A DNA stretch of 64,000 nt from Paenibacillaceae bacterium (lineage in GTDB: Bacteria > Bacillota > Bacilli > Paenibacillales > Paenibacillaceae), in assembly GCA_004134985.1 (NCBI GenBank), contig REGQ01000061.1, positions 1-64,000 of the forward strand, written 5' to 3'. Positions 8,081 to 17,108 of this stretch are shown in pieces. The first letter of the stretch is position 1. Each line of letters begins with the position of its first letter. The position numbers were made by a program, and so were the translations under genes. The notes beneath the pieces are model-generated. The model had not been told where the DNA came from. It did no database searches and saw only the letters and a program-made list of their open reading frames with translations.

Positions 8081-9274
8081 ATGCAAACAAACGAAACTCC
8101 GAAAAATACCCTATTTACAGAAGAATTCAGCTACAACCCCTATCCGGTTTACGAAAAATTAAGAAAAAGTGATCCTATCCTGAAACTTATGTTTCCTGAC
8201 GGCAATTATGGCTGGCTCATTAGCAGTTATGATGATGCGGTCACGGTATTAAAGGATCCAAGATTTGTTAAGGACAAGACTAAAGTAGGGTATGAACACG
8301 ACAGTGTTTTCTCAAAAAATATGTTGTTGGCCGATCCACCAGATCATCAAAGGCTTCGTGGGTTGGTACAGAAAGGTTTTACACCACAGATGGTCGCAGG
8401 AATGAGGAGTCGTATTCAAGACATTGCAGATGAACTTCTTGAAGCCGTATCGACCAAGGATCATATCAATCTTATCGACGATTACGCATTCCAACTTCCT
8501 ATTATCGTGATTAGTGAAATACTCGGCGTACCTGCCAAGGATCAGGATAAGTTCCGAATCTGGTCCAACTCCATTATTGAGGTCGTAAATAATGTACTTA
8601 GCGAAGATGTGCAACAACATATGAATGAATTTATAGCGTATCTTAGACATTGGTTTGCTATCGTTCGTAAAAATCCAGGCAATGATATGATCAGTCAGTT
8701 GGTTATTGCCGAAAATCAAGGCGATCGGTTAACAGAAGAGGAATTATACGGAATCGTTACGCTGATGATCATTGCTGGTCATGAAACAACAGTCAACTTG
8801 ATCGGTAATGGTGTGCTTGCGCTATTGGAGTATCCGGAGCAACGTAAGCTGCTGATGGATCAACCAGACCTTATTCACGGCGCTATTGAGGAAATGCTGC
8901 GTTACAATGGACCTGTTGAATTCAGCAGTTCTCGCTGGGCCGGAGAGGATTTGGAATTCAAAGGACATCCAATGAAAAAGGGCGACTTAGTTATTGTGGC
9001 ATTGAATTCCGCCAATCGGGATACGAAGCAGTTTGAGGACCCTGAAATTTTCAATATTTTGAGGGAGAAAAGCGAGCATTTAGCCTTTGGAAAAGGCATT
9101 CACTTCTGCCTTGGAGCTCCTCTAGCACGTCTGGAGGGTGAAATCGCGATTAACTCATTGCTGCGCCGCTACCCCCATTTCGAGCTTCAAGGGGACATGG
9201 AAGAACTGGAATGGAGACCAGGTATGATTGTTCGGGGCGTGAAGGAAATCCCGCTTTACTTGAACCGTAATTAA
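8081..9274 (+). CDS. Cytochrome P450
   Basis: This 397-residue soluble bacterial P450 activates oxygen to hydroxylate or otherwise oxidise a small molecule. The I-helix oxygen-binding motif AGHETT (about 232-237), the K-helix ExxR (EEMLR, about 270) and the haem-ligand loop FGKGIHFCLG (Cys about 343) are all intact. Length and motifs fit CYP107-type Bacillota enzymes. No ferredoxin or reductase gene is adjacent, so it must borrow redox partners. The start follows GAGAGGGG. Confidence 0.93.
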   Translation: MQTNETPKNTLFTEEFSYNPYPVYEKLRKSDPILKLMFPDGNYGWLISSYDDAVTVLKDPRFVKDKTKVGYEHDSVFSKNMLLADPPDHQRLRGLVQKGFTPQMVAGMRSRIQDIADELLEAVSTKDHINLIDDYAFQLPIIVISEILGVPAKDQDKFRIWSNSIIEVVNNVLSEDVQQHMNEFIAYLRHWFAIVRKNPGNDMISQLVIAENQGDRLTEEELYGIVTLMIIAGHETTVNLIGNGVLALLEYPEQRKLLMDQPDLIHGAIEEMLRYNGPVEFSSSRWAGEDLEFKGHPMKKGDLVIVALNSANRDTKQFEDPEIFNILREKSEHLAFGKGIHFCLGAPLARLEGEIAINSLLRRYPHFELQGDMEELEWRPGMIVRGVKEIPLYLNRN

Positions 9275-9352
9275 TTAGGAACAAAATAGGGGCTGCAAGA
9301 ATAAAAGTAGGTTGCGTAGCATGACAATATGACTTTTCTCAGGAGGAACTTG

Positions 9353-10684
9353 ATGAACACTATTCACACCGAACAGCATGCAATCGCGGATCTTCGTGTC
9401 GTCAACACAAAAGTAAGCTTCTTCAAAAGCATTGAATTCAAACTGCTCTTATCCGTCTTTATCAGCTTGGTCTTCAGCGCATTGCTAGGCGCTCCCCTGC
9501 TTACTTATCTGGGCCGGCTTTTCCCGGAAACCGGCTTGTTTTTCTTGATTGAGGCGATCTATTTTACGATCATTCCCCTTGTTTTGATCTTTTTTGTCAT
9601 CCGTATCTTGATCATTGCTAGACTCAAGAAATTAATTGCGGCCATAACCAAAATAGCGGATGGTGATTTGCGGGAGCAGATCGAAAACCATTCTCAGGAT
9701 GAGCTAGGTCAACTGACCGCTACGTTTAACAGGATGGCGGACAAGTTGAATTACTTCATTCAAAGTGTCTCAAAGCGGAGTCTGCTCGTCGCAGGCACCT
9801 CAGATCAATTAAGAGCCACCACGGAACAAAACAGCCAAGCCAGTCGTGAAATGACAGAAGCTGTACAAGAAATTTCGGAAGGGGCCGCCGCTCAGCTGAG
9901 CCAGATTCAGTTGGCCTCCAATGCCATCTGGGAGATCAAAGAAACGCTGACGCATACATCGAGTCGCAACGAGCAGGCCGCTGAATCCTCCAAGCAAGCC
10001 TCTGAACTCGCGCAGGCCGGTGAAACGGTTGTCACGGAAACAATTGAAACCATCAAAAGGCTGGACGAGACGGTCAATGATTCTGCAGATGCCGCGAAAA
10101 TGCTCGAAAGTCAATCCAAAAAAATCGTTGAAGCGATTGAGCTAATCTCCTACATTTCACAGCAAACGAATTTACTGGCGCTAAACGCTTCCATAGAAGC
10201 GGCACAAGCCGGAGAGCATGGCCGAGGGTTTGCTGTTGTAGCCAATGAGGTGCGAAAGCTTGCGGAAGATTCCAATCGTTCGGCGCAACGGATCAGTGAA
10301 TTGATTGGGGAAAACCATCGCTTGCTCAGCATAATGATCAAAAAAATGGCATTCGGTACACTAGTCGTCAAGGATGGCGTTCAAAAAGCAAACGAGGCGG
10401 GGCGTTCGTTCGGCAAGATTCAGGATTCTGTCCAAAAGGTCGCCCGGGAAATCCTGGAGATCACTTCTGCCATAGAACAAATGACAGATAGCACATCACA
10501 CAGTTTGGAGAGAATGGAGTCCGTTTTAAGTATTGCCAAGATGACTGCGGAAAAATCAGAAATGGTAACTGCTGGTGTACAAGAAACCCATGCGTCTATG
10601 GAAGGAATCGCCGCTTCTACACACCATTTATCCAAGGCTGCGGAGGAGCTTGAAAATAAAATCAGCGTGTTTGTCATAAAATAA
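9353..10684 (+). CDS. Methyl-accepting chemotaxis protein
   Basis: The roughly 443-residue receptor has two membrane segments (about residues 25-50 and 58-85) separated by a very short loop, so it has no sizeable external sensor domain. A HAMP linker follows, then a long coiled-coil signalling domain with the highly conserved tip [20 protein letters not shown] and [13 protein letters not shown]. It would signal to CheA/CheW. The lack of a ligand domain suggests it senses membrane or cytoplasmic state. ATG at 9353 sits six bases behind AGGAGG and is preferred to the upstream ATG at 9329. Confidence 0.92.
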   Translation: MNTIHTEQHAIADLRVVNTKVSFFKSIEFKLLLSVFISLVFSALLGAPLLTYLGRLFPETGLFFLIEAIYFTIIPLVLIFFVIRILIIARLKKLIAAITKIADGDLREQIENHSQDELGQLTATFNRMADKLNYFIQSVSKRSLLVAGTSDQLRATTEQNSQASREMTEAVQEISEGAAAQLSQIQLASNAIWEIKETLTHTSSRNEQAAESSKQASELAQAGETVVTETIETIKRLDETVNDSADAAKMLESQSKKIVEAIELISYISQQTNLLALNASIEAAQAGEHGRGFAVVANEVRKLAEDSNRSAQRISELIGENHRLLSIMIKKMAFGTLVVKDGVQKANEAGRSFGKIQDSVQKVAREILEITSAIEQMTDSTSHSLERMESVLSIAKMTAEKSEMVTAGVQETHASMEGIAASTHHLSKAAEELENKISVFVIK

Positions 10685-11084
10685 AGAGACGTCGGCATGC
10701 CAGGTTCTCCGAAAAGCGGTTGTGCTCGGATACCTGTTTGACACCGCTGTTGTCGCCGTAGTAGTAGCGGGAGAGATTGCAGAGCGTCTAGCCTTCGAGC
10801 AGCGCGGAGGTTCCGCCAGAGCCATTGCCGAAGAACTGCCCCCGCCCGCTATGCGGGGATCATCAGGTTGGTTCCCGCGCGGAGACCGTAAGTGCCGAGA
10901 TTGTTGCGCTCTATGATCAGATAGACATAGTCGGTGAGTTGCTGTTTCAGCTTTTTTTGCTGTATGTCCGAAAGCAGACAGCGAAGTTCGGCTCAAGAAA
11001 ATCATTGCAATTTGAAATTGAATCGTCTATTAATGGATATTAAAGATCCGTATTAACAATATTATTGTGAAGGGAGGAGGAATT
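10685..11084. other. Degenerate intergenic region, possible decayed coding sequence on the minus strand
   Basis: About 400 bp without a convincing gene. It is GC-rich and unlike the AT-rich cassettes to the right. Read on the minus strand, in more than one frame, there are protein-like pieces (for example LSRYYYGDNS and LGTYGLRAGTNLMIP) faintly reminiscent of LysM-type repeats, broken by stops. I treat it as a decayed gene of uncertain origin. Short plus-strand frames here are not supported by start sites. Confidence 0.3.
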
Positions 11085-11270
11085 TTGCAGTTCTCCAAAA
11101 GTACAGATTATGCTCTACATGCCTTAATTCAGTTGAGACTCTCAGAGCGATGTCATAATGTCGGGATCAAGGAATTATCTGGTGCGCTTGGCGTATCCGA
11201 AAGTTATTTATCTAAAATCATGTCAAAGCTAGCAGATGTTCGAATGCTCGAATTCGAGTTCGCAACAGCA
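11085..11270 (+). pseudogene. Rrf2-family regulator, truncated after the DNA-binding domain
   Basis: A TTG start behind GGGAGGAGG opens a frame reading QFSKSTDYALHALIQLRLS then IKELSGALGVSESYLSKIM, the winged-helix N-terminus of Rrf2-type regulators (IscR/NsrR/CymR group). After about 55 residues it runs into sequence identical to the recombinase platform (from about 11270), so the cysteine and effector part is gone. The join marks where the recombinase element, or a deletion ending in it, replaced the rest of the gene. Confidence 0.75.
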
Positions 11271-11910
11271 TCGATGATTTTCCCGCAGGTTTGTTGGAAC
11301 GGCACTCTACGTGCCCGTCCTCCTTTTCCCTTCGTAATTCGAATCTCCAATTCTTTGAAAAAGATGTCACCTGTCTTCAAATGACATAGCTCGCTGATTC
11401 GCATCCCCGTTTCAAGCAACAACATCATCATGGTGAAATCCCGGTAGCCCGTGAACGTTTTTTTATCCGGTTGCTTAAAGATGGAGACCACTTGCTCTTC
11501 GTAAACGTTTGAATCATTAGCTTCTTTGTCTTGACCACATGGAGATAATTTGCGATGTTCTCTGTCAGCCAGCCTTCTTCAAATAAGTACCTGAAAAACT
11601 GCTTTATGGCCTTGATTCGACCATTTACCGTATTGTCCGACCTGCCTTGATCGAACAGATAGGCAATAAAATGATTCTTGATTTCGCGTATCGATACTGT
11701 GTAGATATCAAAGGGCACTTGCTGCTCCAAAAAGGCTTCTTTCATCTGTTTGGCGCTGTCTTGGTAAAATCGAAGTGTTAGCGGTGAAAGGTTTTTGGCC
11801 TTGCAATCGAGAATAAAAGAATGAAGCAGATCTTCAAAACTGAGTTGTTGTTTGGCTTGGCTGGGATTCTCTGCGTGTTCCAGCTTGTTTTGTCGACGGC
11901 AGACATTCAT
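11270..11910 (-). pseudogene. Decayed downstream tyrosine recombinase (left platform copy)
   Basis: This is a close copy of the gene at 26239-27210. It lacks the C-terminal third, including the HTFRH motif and the catalytic tyrosine, because it ends at the Rrf2 junction near 11270. It also has a one-base deletion near 11498 (CTCTTCG where the intact copy has CTCTTTCG), which splits it into two frames. The arginine motif LLETGMRISEL is still readable. It cannot encode an active recombinase. Confidence 0.9.
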
Positions 11911-12646
11911 TAGCCATTCACCTCACTTTCTGATAGTAGGTGAAGAGCTTCGGCTAAATGTTTGATAGGACTGAACTTCTCATGCTGGGCTTGCAAGTCG
12001 CTGGCAAATAATTCGACATACATTTCAGTCGTCTCGATTTGCGCGTGCCCCATGATGCTCTTGAGCGTGAAGACATCGCCCCCATTTAATAAATATTTCT
12101 TGGCAAACGTATGTCGAAAGGTATGGCAGGAGCATTGAATGTCCTTAATTTTGGCAGATTGGCTAATTATTTTAAGTGAATGTCGGTATCGAGAAGGGTC
12201 AGCATCATTACCTAGTTGCATAATCCGGTAAATGTTGTACGATCAGGCAGTGCAAGCAGTTGGTATAGATGCTCGTCGGTAAACGTGTGGGCAGAAGACG
12301 GTTGTAGTTTAAACGGCTTGATATCTGCGCCAAAGGGCTCGAAAATCCACCCTTCTTCACATAAAAGCTGAGCAAAAGACTTATAGATGTGCAGGTTACA
12401 ATTAAGAGTGCGTAAAGCAAGACCTTCGTCAAGCAGGCTGGGCAGTACCTGTTTGTTGAAGACGACGGGCGAGAGATCCCGCAGTTGCAGTTGCAATGTG
12501 ATGAGATGCTGGCTGAGTTTTTCCAGGCCTTTACGATAGCGGGGGATGCTCTCCTTGCTGAAGTTCCTGACTTTGCAATCTTGAAGAAATAACTGTACAG
12601 TATCGTTCCAATCCGCGTTTAATTTAAAGCTTTCCTTGTTCGGCAC
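11910..12646 (-). pseudogene. Decayed upstream tyrosine recombinase (left platform copy)
   Basis: Homologous to 27207-28169 but with about 240-280 bp missing from the middle (the segment equivalent to about 27460-27720). The deletion removes the first catalytic arginine and the beta-hairpin lysine, and two frames remain. N-terminal residues and the C-terminal HTFRHTFAKKYLLNGGD and YVELFASDL stretches are preserved. It shares the platform 5' flank with the intact copy, including the GTATAAC inverted repeat. Confidence 0.9.
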
Positions 12647-12711
12647 TTCGCATTTTCTCCCTATGGAGTTATGCGAACCAAAGCGGATATGCGAAGGAGG
12701 GGAGATGGATT

Positions 12712-12744
12712 CGTATAACAATCAGTTATACACTTTCGTATAAC
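12712..12744 (+). repeat. attI-like core of the left platform
   Basis: CGTATAAC (12712-12719), GTTATAC (12725-12731) and a second CGTATAAC (12737-12744) form a 7-bp inverted repeat with a 5-bp spacer plus a direct repeat. The same arrangement occurs at 28235-28267 beside the intact recombinases, and CGTATAAC also starts the adjacent attC-like site (12862). Inverted boxes around a short spacer are typical of tyrosine-recombinase core sites. Function as an attI is inferred. Confidence 0.5.
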
Positions 12745-12861
12745 TTGCACGAAAAACCGGGTTATTTGAAGGATATTCGCGTTCCTCAAAAATCGCCGGA
12801 ATCCCTTGATACATATGGGTTTTTGGTCGTTTTGAAGGTCAGAGGTTTTCGAAAAATGGCT

Positions 12862-13046
12862 CGTATAACACCATATTCACGCTGCGGGCTGACGCCCTTG
12901 GTCACTAGAGATGTATCTGGCAGAGAAGCTGATTCAAGTGACAACCCTGCGAGCCTAAGTCTGGCGACCCGGCGTGACGATCACTGCGTGTGATCGCCGC
13001 GGCAGCTTAAAGCCTCTCCGGTTCGTGAATATAGAGACGTTATAGG
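12862..13046 (+). repeat. attC-like site 1
   Basis: Outer arms CGTATAAC and GTTATAGG and inner arms ATTCACG and CGTGAAT enclose paired segments: TTGGTCAC with GTGACAA, GCCTAAGTC with CAGCTTAAAGCC, and an apical hairpin around the GATCAC..GTGATC pair. It ends the platform flank and opens the first cassette at about 13040. A weak frame covering 12745-12993 is overlaid on it. Confidence 0.8.
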
Positions 13047-13198
13047 AAATCAGTCAAAAACGGAAAATCAAAGCAAATCATTCTTAGTTGATTTAAACTA
13101 ATAGGCAGCATAGTTGAGCATTTTGTATCAAATAAGGAAAGGATAAATATGTATACAGGTCAACTGTGTTAACTACCATTTTTATATAGGAGATGCGT

Positions 13199-13615
13199 AT
13201 GAAAACATATCGTTTAACTCAAGGTGACTATGATCTTATTGCAATGGCATTAGAAGTGTTAGAAAAGAACTTTGATGACGGGGTGTACAACCATACAGTT
13301 GGAGGGGCTATCCGCTGTAAAAATGGCAAGGTTTATCTTGGGGTCAATTGTGACGGTATCCATGGCTCATGCGCAGAATATATAGCTATTGGTGCAGCTA
13401 TCACTGCTGGAGAACGAGAGTTTGACACCATAGTGGCCGCTCATAATAAAGCACATAATTGTGTAATTCCACCATGTGGGAATTGCCGCCAAATGCTTGT
13501 TAATTATTGTTCTGATATAAAGGTGATATTGAACGACGAGAAAGGGAATCCAGTTAAAGTTGAAGTGAAAGATTTGTTGCCCTTATCTTATAAACGCATT
13601 ATTGTGAATGATTAA
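13199..13615 (+). CDS. Cytidine/blasticidin-S deaminase-like protein (cassette 1)
   Basis: The 138-residue zinc-dependent deaminase has SCAE (proton-shuttling Glu and one zinc Cys) and PPCGNCRQM (the other two zinc cysteines), the hallmark of the cytidine deaminase superfamily. Size and the PCGNCRQ pattern fit cytidine or blasticidin-S deaminases, so it could salvage nucleosides or detoxify a nucleoside antibiotic. ATG at 13199 is eight bases behind AGGAG; an ATG at 13193 is too close. It is the sole gene between attC-like sites 1 and 2. Confidence 0.85.
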   Translation: MKTYRLTQGDYDLIAMALEVLEKNFDDGVYNHTVGGAIRCKNGKVYLGVNCDGIHGSCAEYIAIGAAITAGEREFDTIVAAHNKAHNCVIPPCGNCRQMLVNYCSDIKVILNDEKGNPVKVEVKDLLPLSYKRIIVND

Positions 13616-13733
13616 AGCAAACTCACGTGGACAATTTTACGAAAGCTAGCGGCTACTTTATTAAATAGATGAATAGTGAAAATGTTTCGAAGAAGACACT
13701 GCTCTTAAGAAATTTCAAAGGTGCAATAACATC

Positions 13734-13828
13734 GCCTAACATTACATTCACGCATCGGCTATACGCCTAAGTATTCTAAAGAACAGGGAACTTCCCTTCG
13801 GGGTTCGTGAAACCAAGGACGTTAACTG
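13734..13828 (+). repeat. attC-like site 2
   Basis: A short version of about 95 bp: GCCTAAC, ATTCACG, a hairpin made of GGGAACTTCCCTTCGGGG, then TTCGTGAA and GTTAACTG. The central stems of the long type are absent. The cassette that starts here (TTAACTGC) ends at site 3 with GCAGATAA, seven of eight bases complementary. Confidence 0.7.
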
Positions 13829-13875
13829 CAATTGCCTAAACCCATTAAAACATATAAACCAAGGGAGATTTCTAA

Positions 13876-14331
13876 ATGTTGAAATTCATTAAAGACATTC
13901 CTAATGATTTTCCGATTGCCGGCGTTCACTGTGTGCCAGTTCTTGAAAATGGAAACCTTCTTATGGTTTGGGATCGAGAAGAACAAGTATTGACGACAAT
14001 AGGCGGGAGATTAGAGAATAGTGAATCACTTTTTGAAGGATTAAAAAGAGAAGCAATAGAAGAAGCAGGGATCATATTGGATGACAGTATCGTGCCATTT
14101 GCAAGTTGGTTTTGGCAAGAAACAAAATCTTATACAATCTTTTATTTAGCCAAGATTAAGAAATTTATTGAAATGCCAGATGGATTCGAAAAGACCGGAT
14201 ATATTATAACTAATTTTAACACAGCAATTGACATGATTAAGAAAATAGAAGGACGAGGAGAACGGATTGAAATAATAAATAAAGCAGGAATCCTAGCGGG
14301 TCAACTTAAAGAAGTGGGCAACAGCAGATAA
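13876..14331 (+). CDS. NUDIX hydrolase (cassette 2)
   Basis: The 151-residue protein contains an exact NUDIX box (Gx5Ex7REUxEExGU) at about residues 40-62: GRLENS, then ESLFEGLKREAIEEAGI. NUDIX enzymes hydrolyse nucleoside diphosphates linked to another group, often cleaning damaged nucleotides or sugars. The substrate is not predictable here. The start follows AAGGGAG. It fills one cassette between attC-like sites 2 and 3. Confidence 0.9.
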   Translation: MLKFIKDIPNDFPIAGVHCVPVLENGNLLMVWDREEQVLTTIGGRLENSESLFEGLKREAIEEAGIILDDSIVPFASWFWQETKSYTIFYLAKIKKFIEMPDGFEKTGYIITNFNTAIDMIKKIEGRGERIEIINKAGILAGQLKEVGNSR

Positions 14332-14437
14332 CACCACATTCACGCATCGGGCTGACGCCCTCGGTCAAAACGTGAGTTCGAAGAAGTGGTTGCGACAACT
14401 CCCTACGGGAGTTCGTGAATACAAGAACATTAGACGG
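14325..14437 (+). repeat. attC-like site 3
   Basis: CAGATAAC ... ATTCACG ... CGTGAAT ... ATTAGACG, about 113 bp, with an inner hairpin of CTCCCTACGGGAG. The right arm has A in place of the usual G. The next cassette begins TTAGACGG and ends at site 4 with CGTCTAA, fully complementary over seven bases. Confidence 0.75.
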
Positions 14438-14489
14438 AACCCTTGAAATTATTATGATATTTAGCTGTGTAGACAGGAGGTTAAAGACA

Positions 14490-15032
14490 GTGAAAAATGT
14501 GAAATCGAAGATAATTGCAATTGCAGCAGTATCAGGTGGAGGTAAAACGACGGTTACTTCCCGCCTAAACCAAGTTCTAAGTAACTCAAAGGTTATATAT
14601 TTTGATGATTATAATTTCGAAGGGCCTGACGATATCATTGACTGGGTTCAGCGAGGTGCTGATTGTAATGAGTGGAATTTAGATCCCCTAATTTCTGATT
14701 TGAGCAGTCATGGCTCTTTAGAGCATATTGAGTTCACTTTGTTAGATTATCCATTTTCTAGACTACATAATCAATTGAAAAATATAGACCTCACTATTTT
14801 CATAGACACACCTCTCGATATAGCAATGGCGAGAAGAATACTAAGAGATTTTAAGAACATGAATACAGAGGCTATCCTAGATGAAATGAGCAATTATTTA
14901 TCTCGAGGGAGGATCGGATATGAAAGTATGTTAAAGACTACAAAGCTGGATTCGGATGTAGTTATTAATGGCTCACTCTCTGTTGATGAAATAGTTGATA
15001 AAATATGTAATGAGATTAAGTGCAGATTATAA
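14490..15032 (+). CDS. P-loop kinase, uridine-kinase-like (cassette 3)
   Basis: The roughly 180-residue protein has a P-loop (AVSGGGKTT, about residues 13-21), then a YFDDYNFEGPDD stretch with acidic residues where nucleoside kinases place substrate and Mg contacts, and a late IDTPLDIAMARRILRDF segment typical of the NTP lid. This fits uridine/pantothenate-kinase-like small kinases. The GTG at 14490 lies nine bases behind AGGAGG and is preferred to the upstream frame start at 14415, which lies inside attC-like site 3. Confidence 0.75.
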   Translation: MKNVKSKIIAIAAVSGGGKTTVTSRLNQVLSNSKVIYFDDYNFEGPDDIIDWVQRGADCNEWNLDPLISDLSSHGSLEHIEFTLLDYPFSRLHNQLKNIDLTIFIDTPLDIAMARRILRDFKNMNTEAILDEMSNYLSRGRIGYESMLKTTKLDSDVVINGSLSVDEIVDKICNEIKCRL

Positions 15033-15056
15033 GCTGCTCGAGGATGCCAAGAGCTT

Positions 15057-15120
15057 CGTCTAATACCGTATTCACGCTGTGGGGCTGACATCCCTTGGTC
15101 TGGCCGAAGTTAAGGAGCAA
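15057..15120 (+). repeat. attC-like site 4 (left half only)
   Basis: The left arm CGTCTAAT, ATTCACG and the GGGGCTGAC..CTTGGTCTGG segment are present, but the site stops after GCCGAAGTTAAGGAGC and the right arms are missing. The next gene follows within 35 bp, so a deletion probably joined it here. Confidence 0.65.
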
Positions 15121-15150
15121 GAAGTGGAATAAAAAACTGAGGTGGAAGCT

Positions 15151-15774
15151 GTGAAGATTGTTATAGAAGGTCCAAGTGCAGTTGGAAAATCTACATTATG
15201 CCGAAAGCTCGTAGGTAAATACAATGCAATTGTAATTGATGAAATCATTGTTGAACCAATTCGTGGCTACACTCCATATGAAGAAGCTGTTTTTTATTTA
15301 GATAAAGAGATTAGTCGTTGGAATACAATTGTTAAAACGGATAAGTTAACTATCTTAGACACAGATCCTCAAAAGTCTATCTGGTTTAATTGGTCATTAG
15401 GTTTCAAAAATTGCTTATCTCTTCAAGAACTTGATGCGTATTTTCGAGACAAGGTGCGTATGCAAAAGATTGGTTTTGCAGACTTATATGTTGTTTTAAT
15501 TGCTAGTCGGAAAGAATTGATGAATAGAAAGAACGGTGATCTATTTAGGGAGCGTGACAACTTTGATTGGATTTCAAAAGCCAATGAATATAGAGAGAGG
15601 TATTATCAGTATTTATATAATGTAATACCTAACCATGTAGTCTTTATTGAGTCAACTGATCTAGATACGACATTTGCGAATGCATGTAAAACTATTGATT
15701 CAGCTACACCAGTACAATATAAAGAAATGGAGATTTACTCAAAATTGATAGAATGGGTCGGAAAGAATTCATAA
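15151..15774 (+). CDS. P-loop nucleotide/nucleoside kinase-like protein (cassette 4)
   Basis: The 207-residue protein opens with MKIVIEGPSAVGKSTL, a classic Walker A motif as in thymidylate and deoxynucleoside kinases. DTDPQKS (about residues 71-77) may be the substrate-binding acidic motif, and the LFRERDNFDW region may act as the arginine-rich lid. The exact substrate is unclear. GTG at 15151 is five bases behind TGAGGTGG and is preferred to 15142. Its upstream attC-like site is truncated. Confidence 0.7.
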   Translation: MKIVIEGPSAVGKSTLCRKLVGKYNAIVIDEIIVEPIRGYTPYEEAVFYLDKEISRWNTIVKTDKLTILDTDPQKSIWFNWSLGFKNCLSLQELDAYFRDKVRMQKIGFADLYVVLIASRKELMNRKNGDLFRERDNFDWISKANEYRERYYQYLYNVIPNHVVFIESTDLDTTFANACKTIDSATPVQYKEMEIYSKLIEWVGKNS

Positions 15775-15791
15775 GAGGGAGGGCCATTACA

Positions 15792-15973
15792 TCCCTAACA
15801 CAGCATTCACGTTATGGGCTTCGCCCTTGGTCCGGCAGCAGATTAATCGAGGAAGAGGAAGCAGCCGGCCAACCCTGCGTAGTCAAGTCTGTCGGCCCGG
15901 GGTGACGTTCACCTCATGTGATCGCCGCAGCAGCTTAAGCCTCTCGGGTTCGTGAATCCAAAGAAGTTAGATG
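15792..15973 (+). repeat. attC-like site 5
   Basis: A complete long site of about 182 bp: TCCCTAAC, ATTCACG, TTGGTCCGGC paired with GCCGGCCAA, an apical TCACCTCATGTGATCG hairpin, CAGCTTAAGCC, CGTGAAT and GTTAGATG. Confidence 0.85.
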
Positions 15974-16031
15974 AAATTAGGGCAAGTGCTTTAAAACCAA
16001 GGTGACATAACAAATTTTGGAGGTGTTCTCA

Positions 16032-16520
16032 TTGTCGTCCCATATTAGAATTAGACCCACAGCTCTAATTATAGAAGATAACCAAATTTTATTTATTGAA
16101 TATAGCGAGAGCCAGAATGAACTTCATTATAATCTTCCTGGTGGAGGAGTAGAAGCAGGCGAATCCATAACAGAAACACTAGAAAGAGAATTATGGGAAG
16201 AAGCCAATATTCAGATTAACATTGGGCCAATAGCCTTTTTATATGAATATAACCCATTAAATCAATCAGGGGAATATGAATCAAATACGCCCGTTTTGAA
16301 TATTATTTTCGAGTGTTCAATAAAACCGGGATCAGAAGCTAAATTGCCTGATAATCCAGATCCTATGCAGATAGGGGTACGTTGGATTAGTTTGGAATCA
16401 TTAGAACAGATAATTTTATATCCAAATATTAAAAGCCATATTATAGAATACACGAAAAACAGAAGAACGATCGAATTAATTGAAGATCATCAGTTGGAAA
16501 AATACTCAAAGAATATTTGA
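16032..16520 (+). CDS. NUDIX hydrolase (cassette 5)
   Basis: The 162-residue protein carries a NUDIX box at about residues 38-61: GGVEAGESITETLERELWEE followed by ANI. The last glycine of the consensus is replaced by Asn, a tolerated position in many members. It starts at a TTG six bases behind GGAGGTG. Its predicted role is hydrolysis of a nucleotide-linked or damaged metabolite. Confidence 0.85.
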   Translation: MSSHIRIRPTALIIEDNQILFIEYSESQNELHYNLPGGGVEAGESITETLERELWEEANIQINIGPIAFLYEYNPLNQSGEYESNTPVLNIIFECSIKPGSEAKLPDNPDPMQIGVRWISLESLEQIILYPNIKSHIIEYTKNRRTIELIEDHQLEKYSKNI

Positions 16521-16654
16521 AAGTAATTCAAAGAAGGTTTGATACTGGAGGAAATGACAATGCATATGCCGGTGTCAAATATAGATTTTATACAACAGAA
16601 GAAGGCGGAAGAAGGTTATTACCGAGAGACAGCGTCTCAATGAAGAGACAACTT
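16521..16654 (+). pseudogene. Unidentified gene fragment in cassette 5
   Basis: A frame without a start codon reads DTGGNDNAYAGVKYRFYTTE then EGGRRLLPRD and runs into attC-like site 6. The YRFYTTEEGGRR stretch is protein-like, but I cannot place it in a family with certainty. A 27-codon ATG frame also lies in this stretch but looks spurious. It is probably a gene remnant left by deletion. Confidence 0.35.
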
Positions 16655-16792
16655 CAGTTAACACCATATTCACGCGGCGGGACTGGCAGCAGATAAATCG
16701 AGGAAGTGGAGTCAGCCGGACAACCCTGCGAGGCTAAGTCTTCGACCCGGCATGGAGATCACTTCGCGTGATCGCCGCGGCAGCTTAAGCCA
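16655..16792 (+). repeat. attC-like site 6 (right end lost)
   Basis: CAGTTAAC, ATTCACG, the CCGGACAACCCTGCGAGGCT core, the GATCACTTCGCGTGATC hairpin and CAGCTTAAGCC are present, but the sequence departs before the CGTGAAT and GTTRRR arms. This is where the first non-cassette block begins. Confidence 0.7.
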
Positions 16793-16832
16793 CTAATGAC
16801 TTAAAAAAACCAATGAGGAAGTTGTGTTACTG

Positions 16833-16898
16833 ATGAAAGTAGTTGAACTTAATGAAAAGAAATTAGTAGGAATACGAAACAACGGATTTCCTTTATAA
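16833..16898 (+). pseudogene. Fragment of a GyrI-like / effector-binding-domain protein
   Basis: A 21-codon frame reads MKVVELNEKKLVGIRNNGF then stops. This resembles the start of AraC-type effector-binding (GyrI-like) proteins, which usually begin with a VELxxxxLVGIR stretch. The rest is missing. It directly follows the broken attC-like site 6. Confidence 0.35.
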
Positions 16899-17057
16899 AT
16901 ATGCTTTGTAATGAATGTGAGCTTTGGTCGCTGCTCATGATTTCTGGCTTGCAGCGACTGAATGCCTCAAGCTTGAAAGCCGATGTACACGGAATGTTTT
17001 TCTCCGATACATGATGAACATTCGGATTAGATTCTAATCGTCTAATAATACACAAAT

Positions 17058-17083
17058 GACCCACAAGAGGGTCACTTTTTTTA
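17058..17083 (+). terminator. Hairpin terminator
   Basis: GACCC-ACAAGA-GGGTC followed by ACTTTTTTT forms a stem-loop with a T tract on the plus strand. A second GACCCATAAG..GGAC copy sits between it and the GNAT gene, so it may also end minus-strand transcription. Confidence 0.55.
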
Positions 17084-17108
17084 AAGTGTCCTTCTTATGG
17101 GTCACAGT

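Noticed and set aside
10722-11043. Short plus-strand reading frames between the chemotaxis gene and the Rrf2 fragment
   Set aside because: Mutually overlapping, no start sites, no protein-like features; the region is probably a decayed minus-strand gene.
12745-12993. 82-codon plus-strand reading frame over the platform spacer and attC-like site 1
   Set aside because: No ribosome binding site, and half of it is the structured repeat; treated as spacer plus attC-like site.
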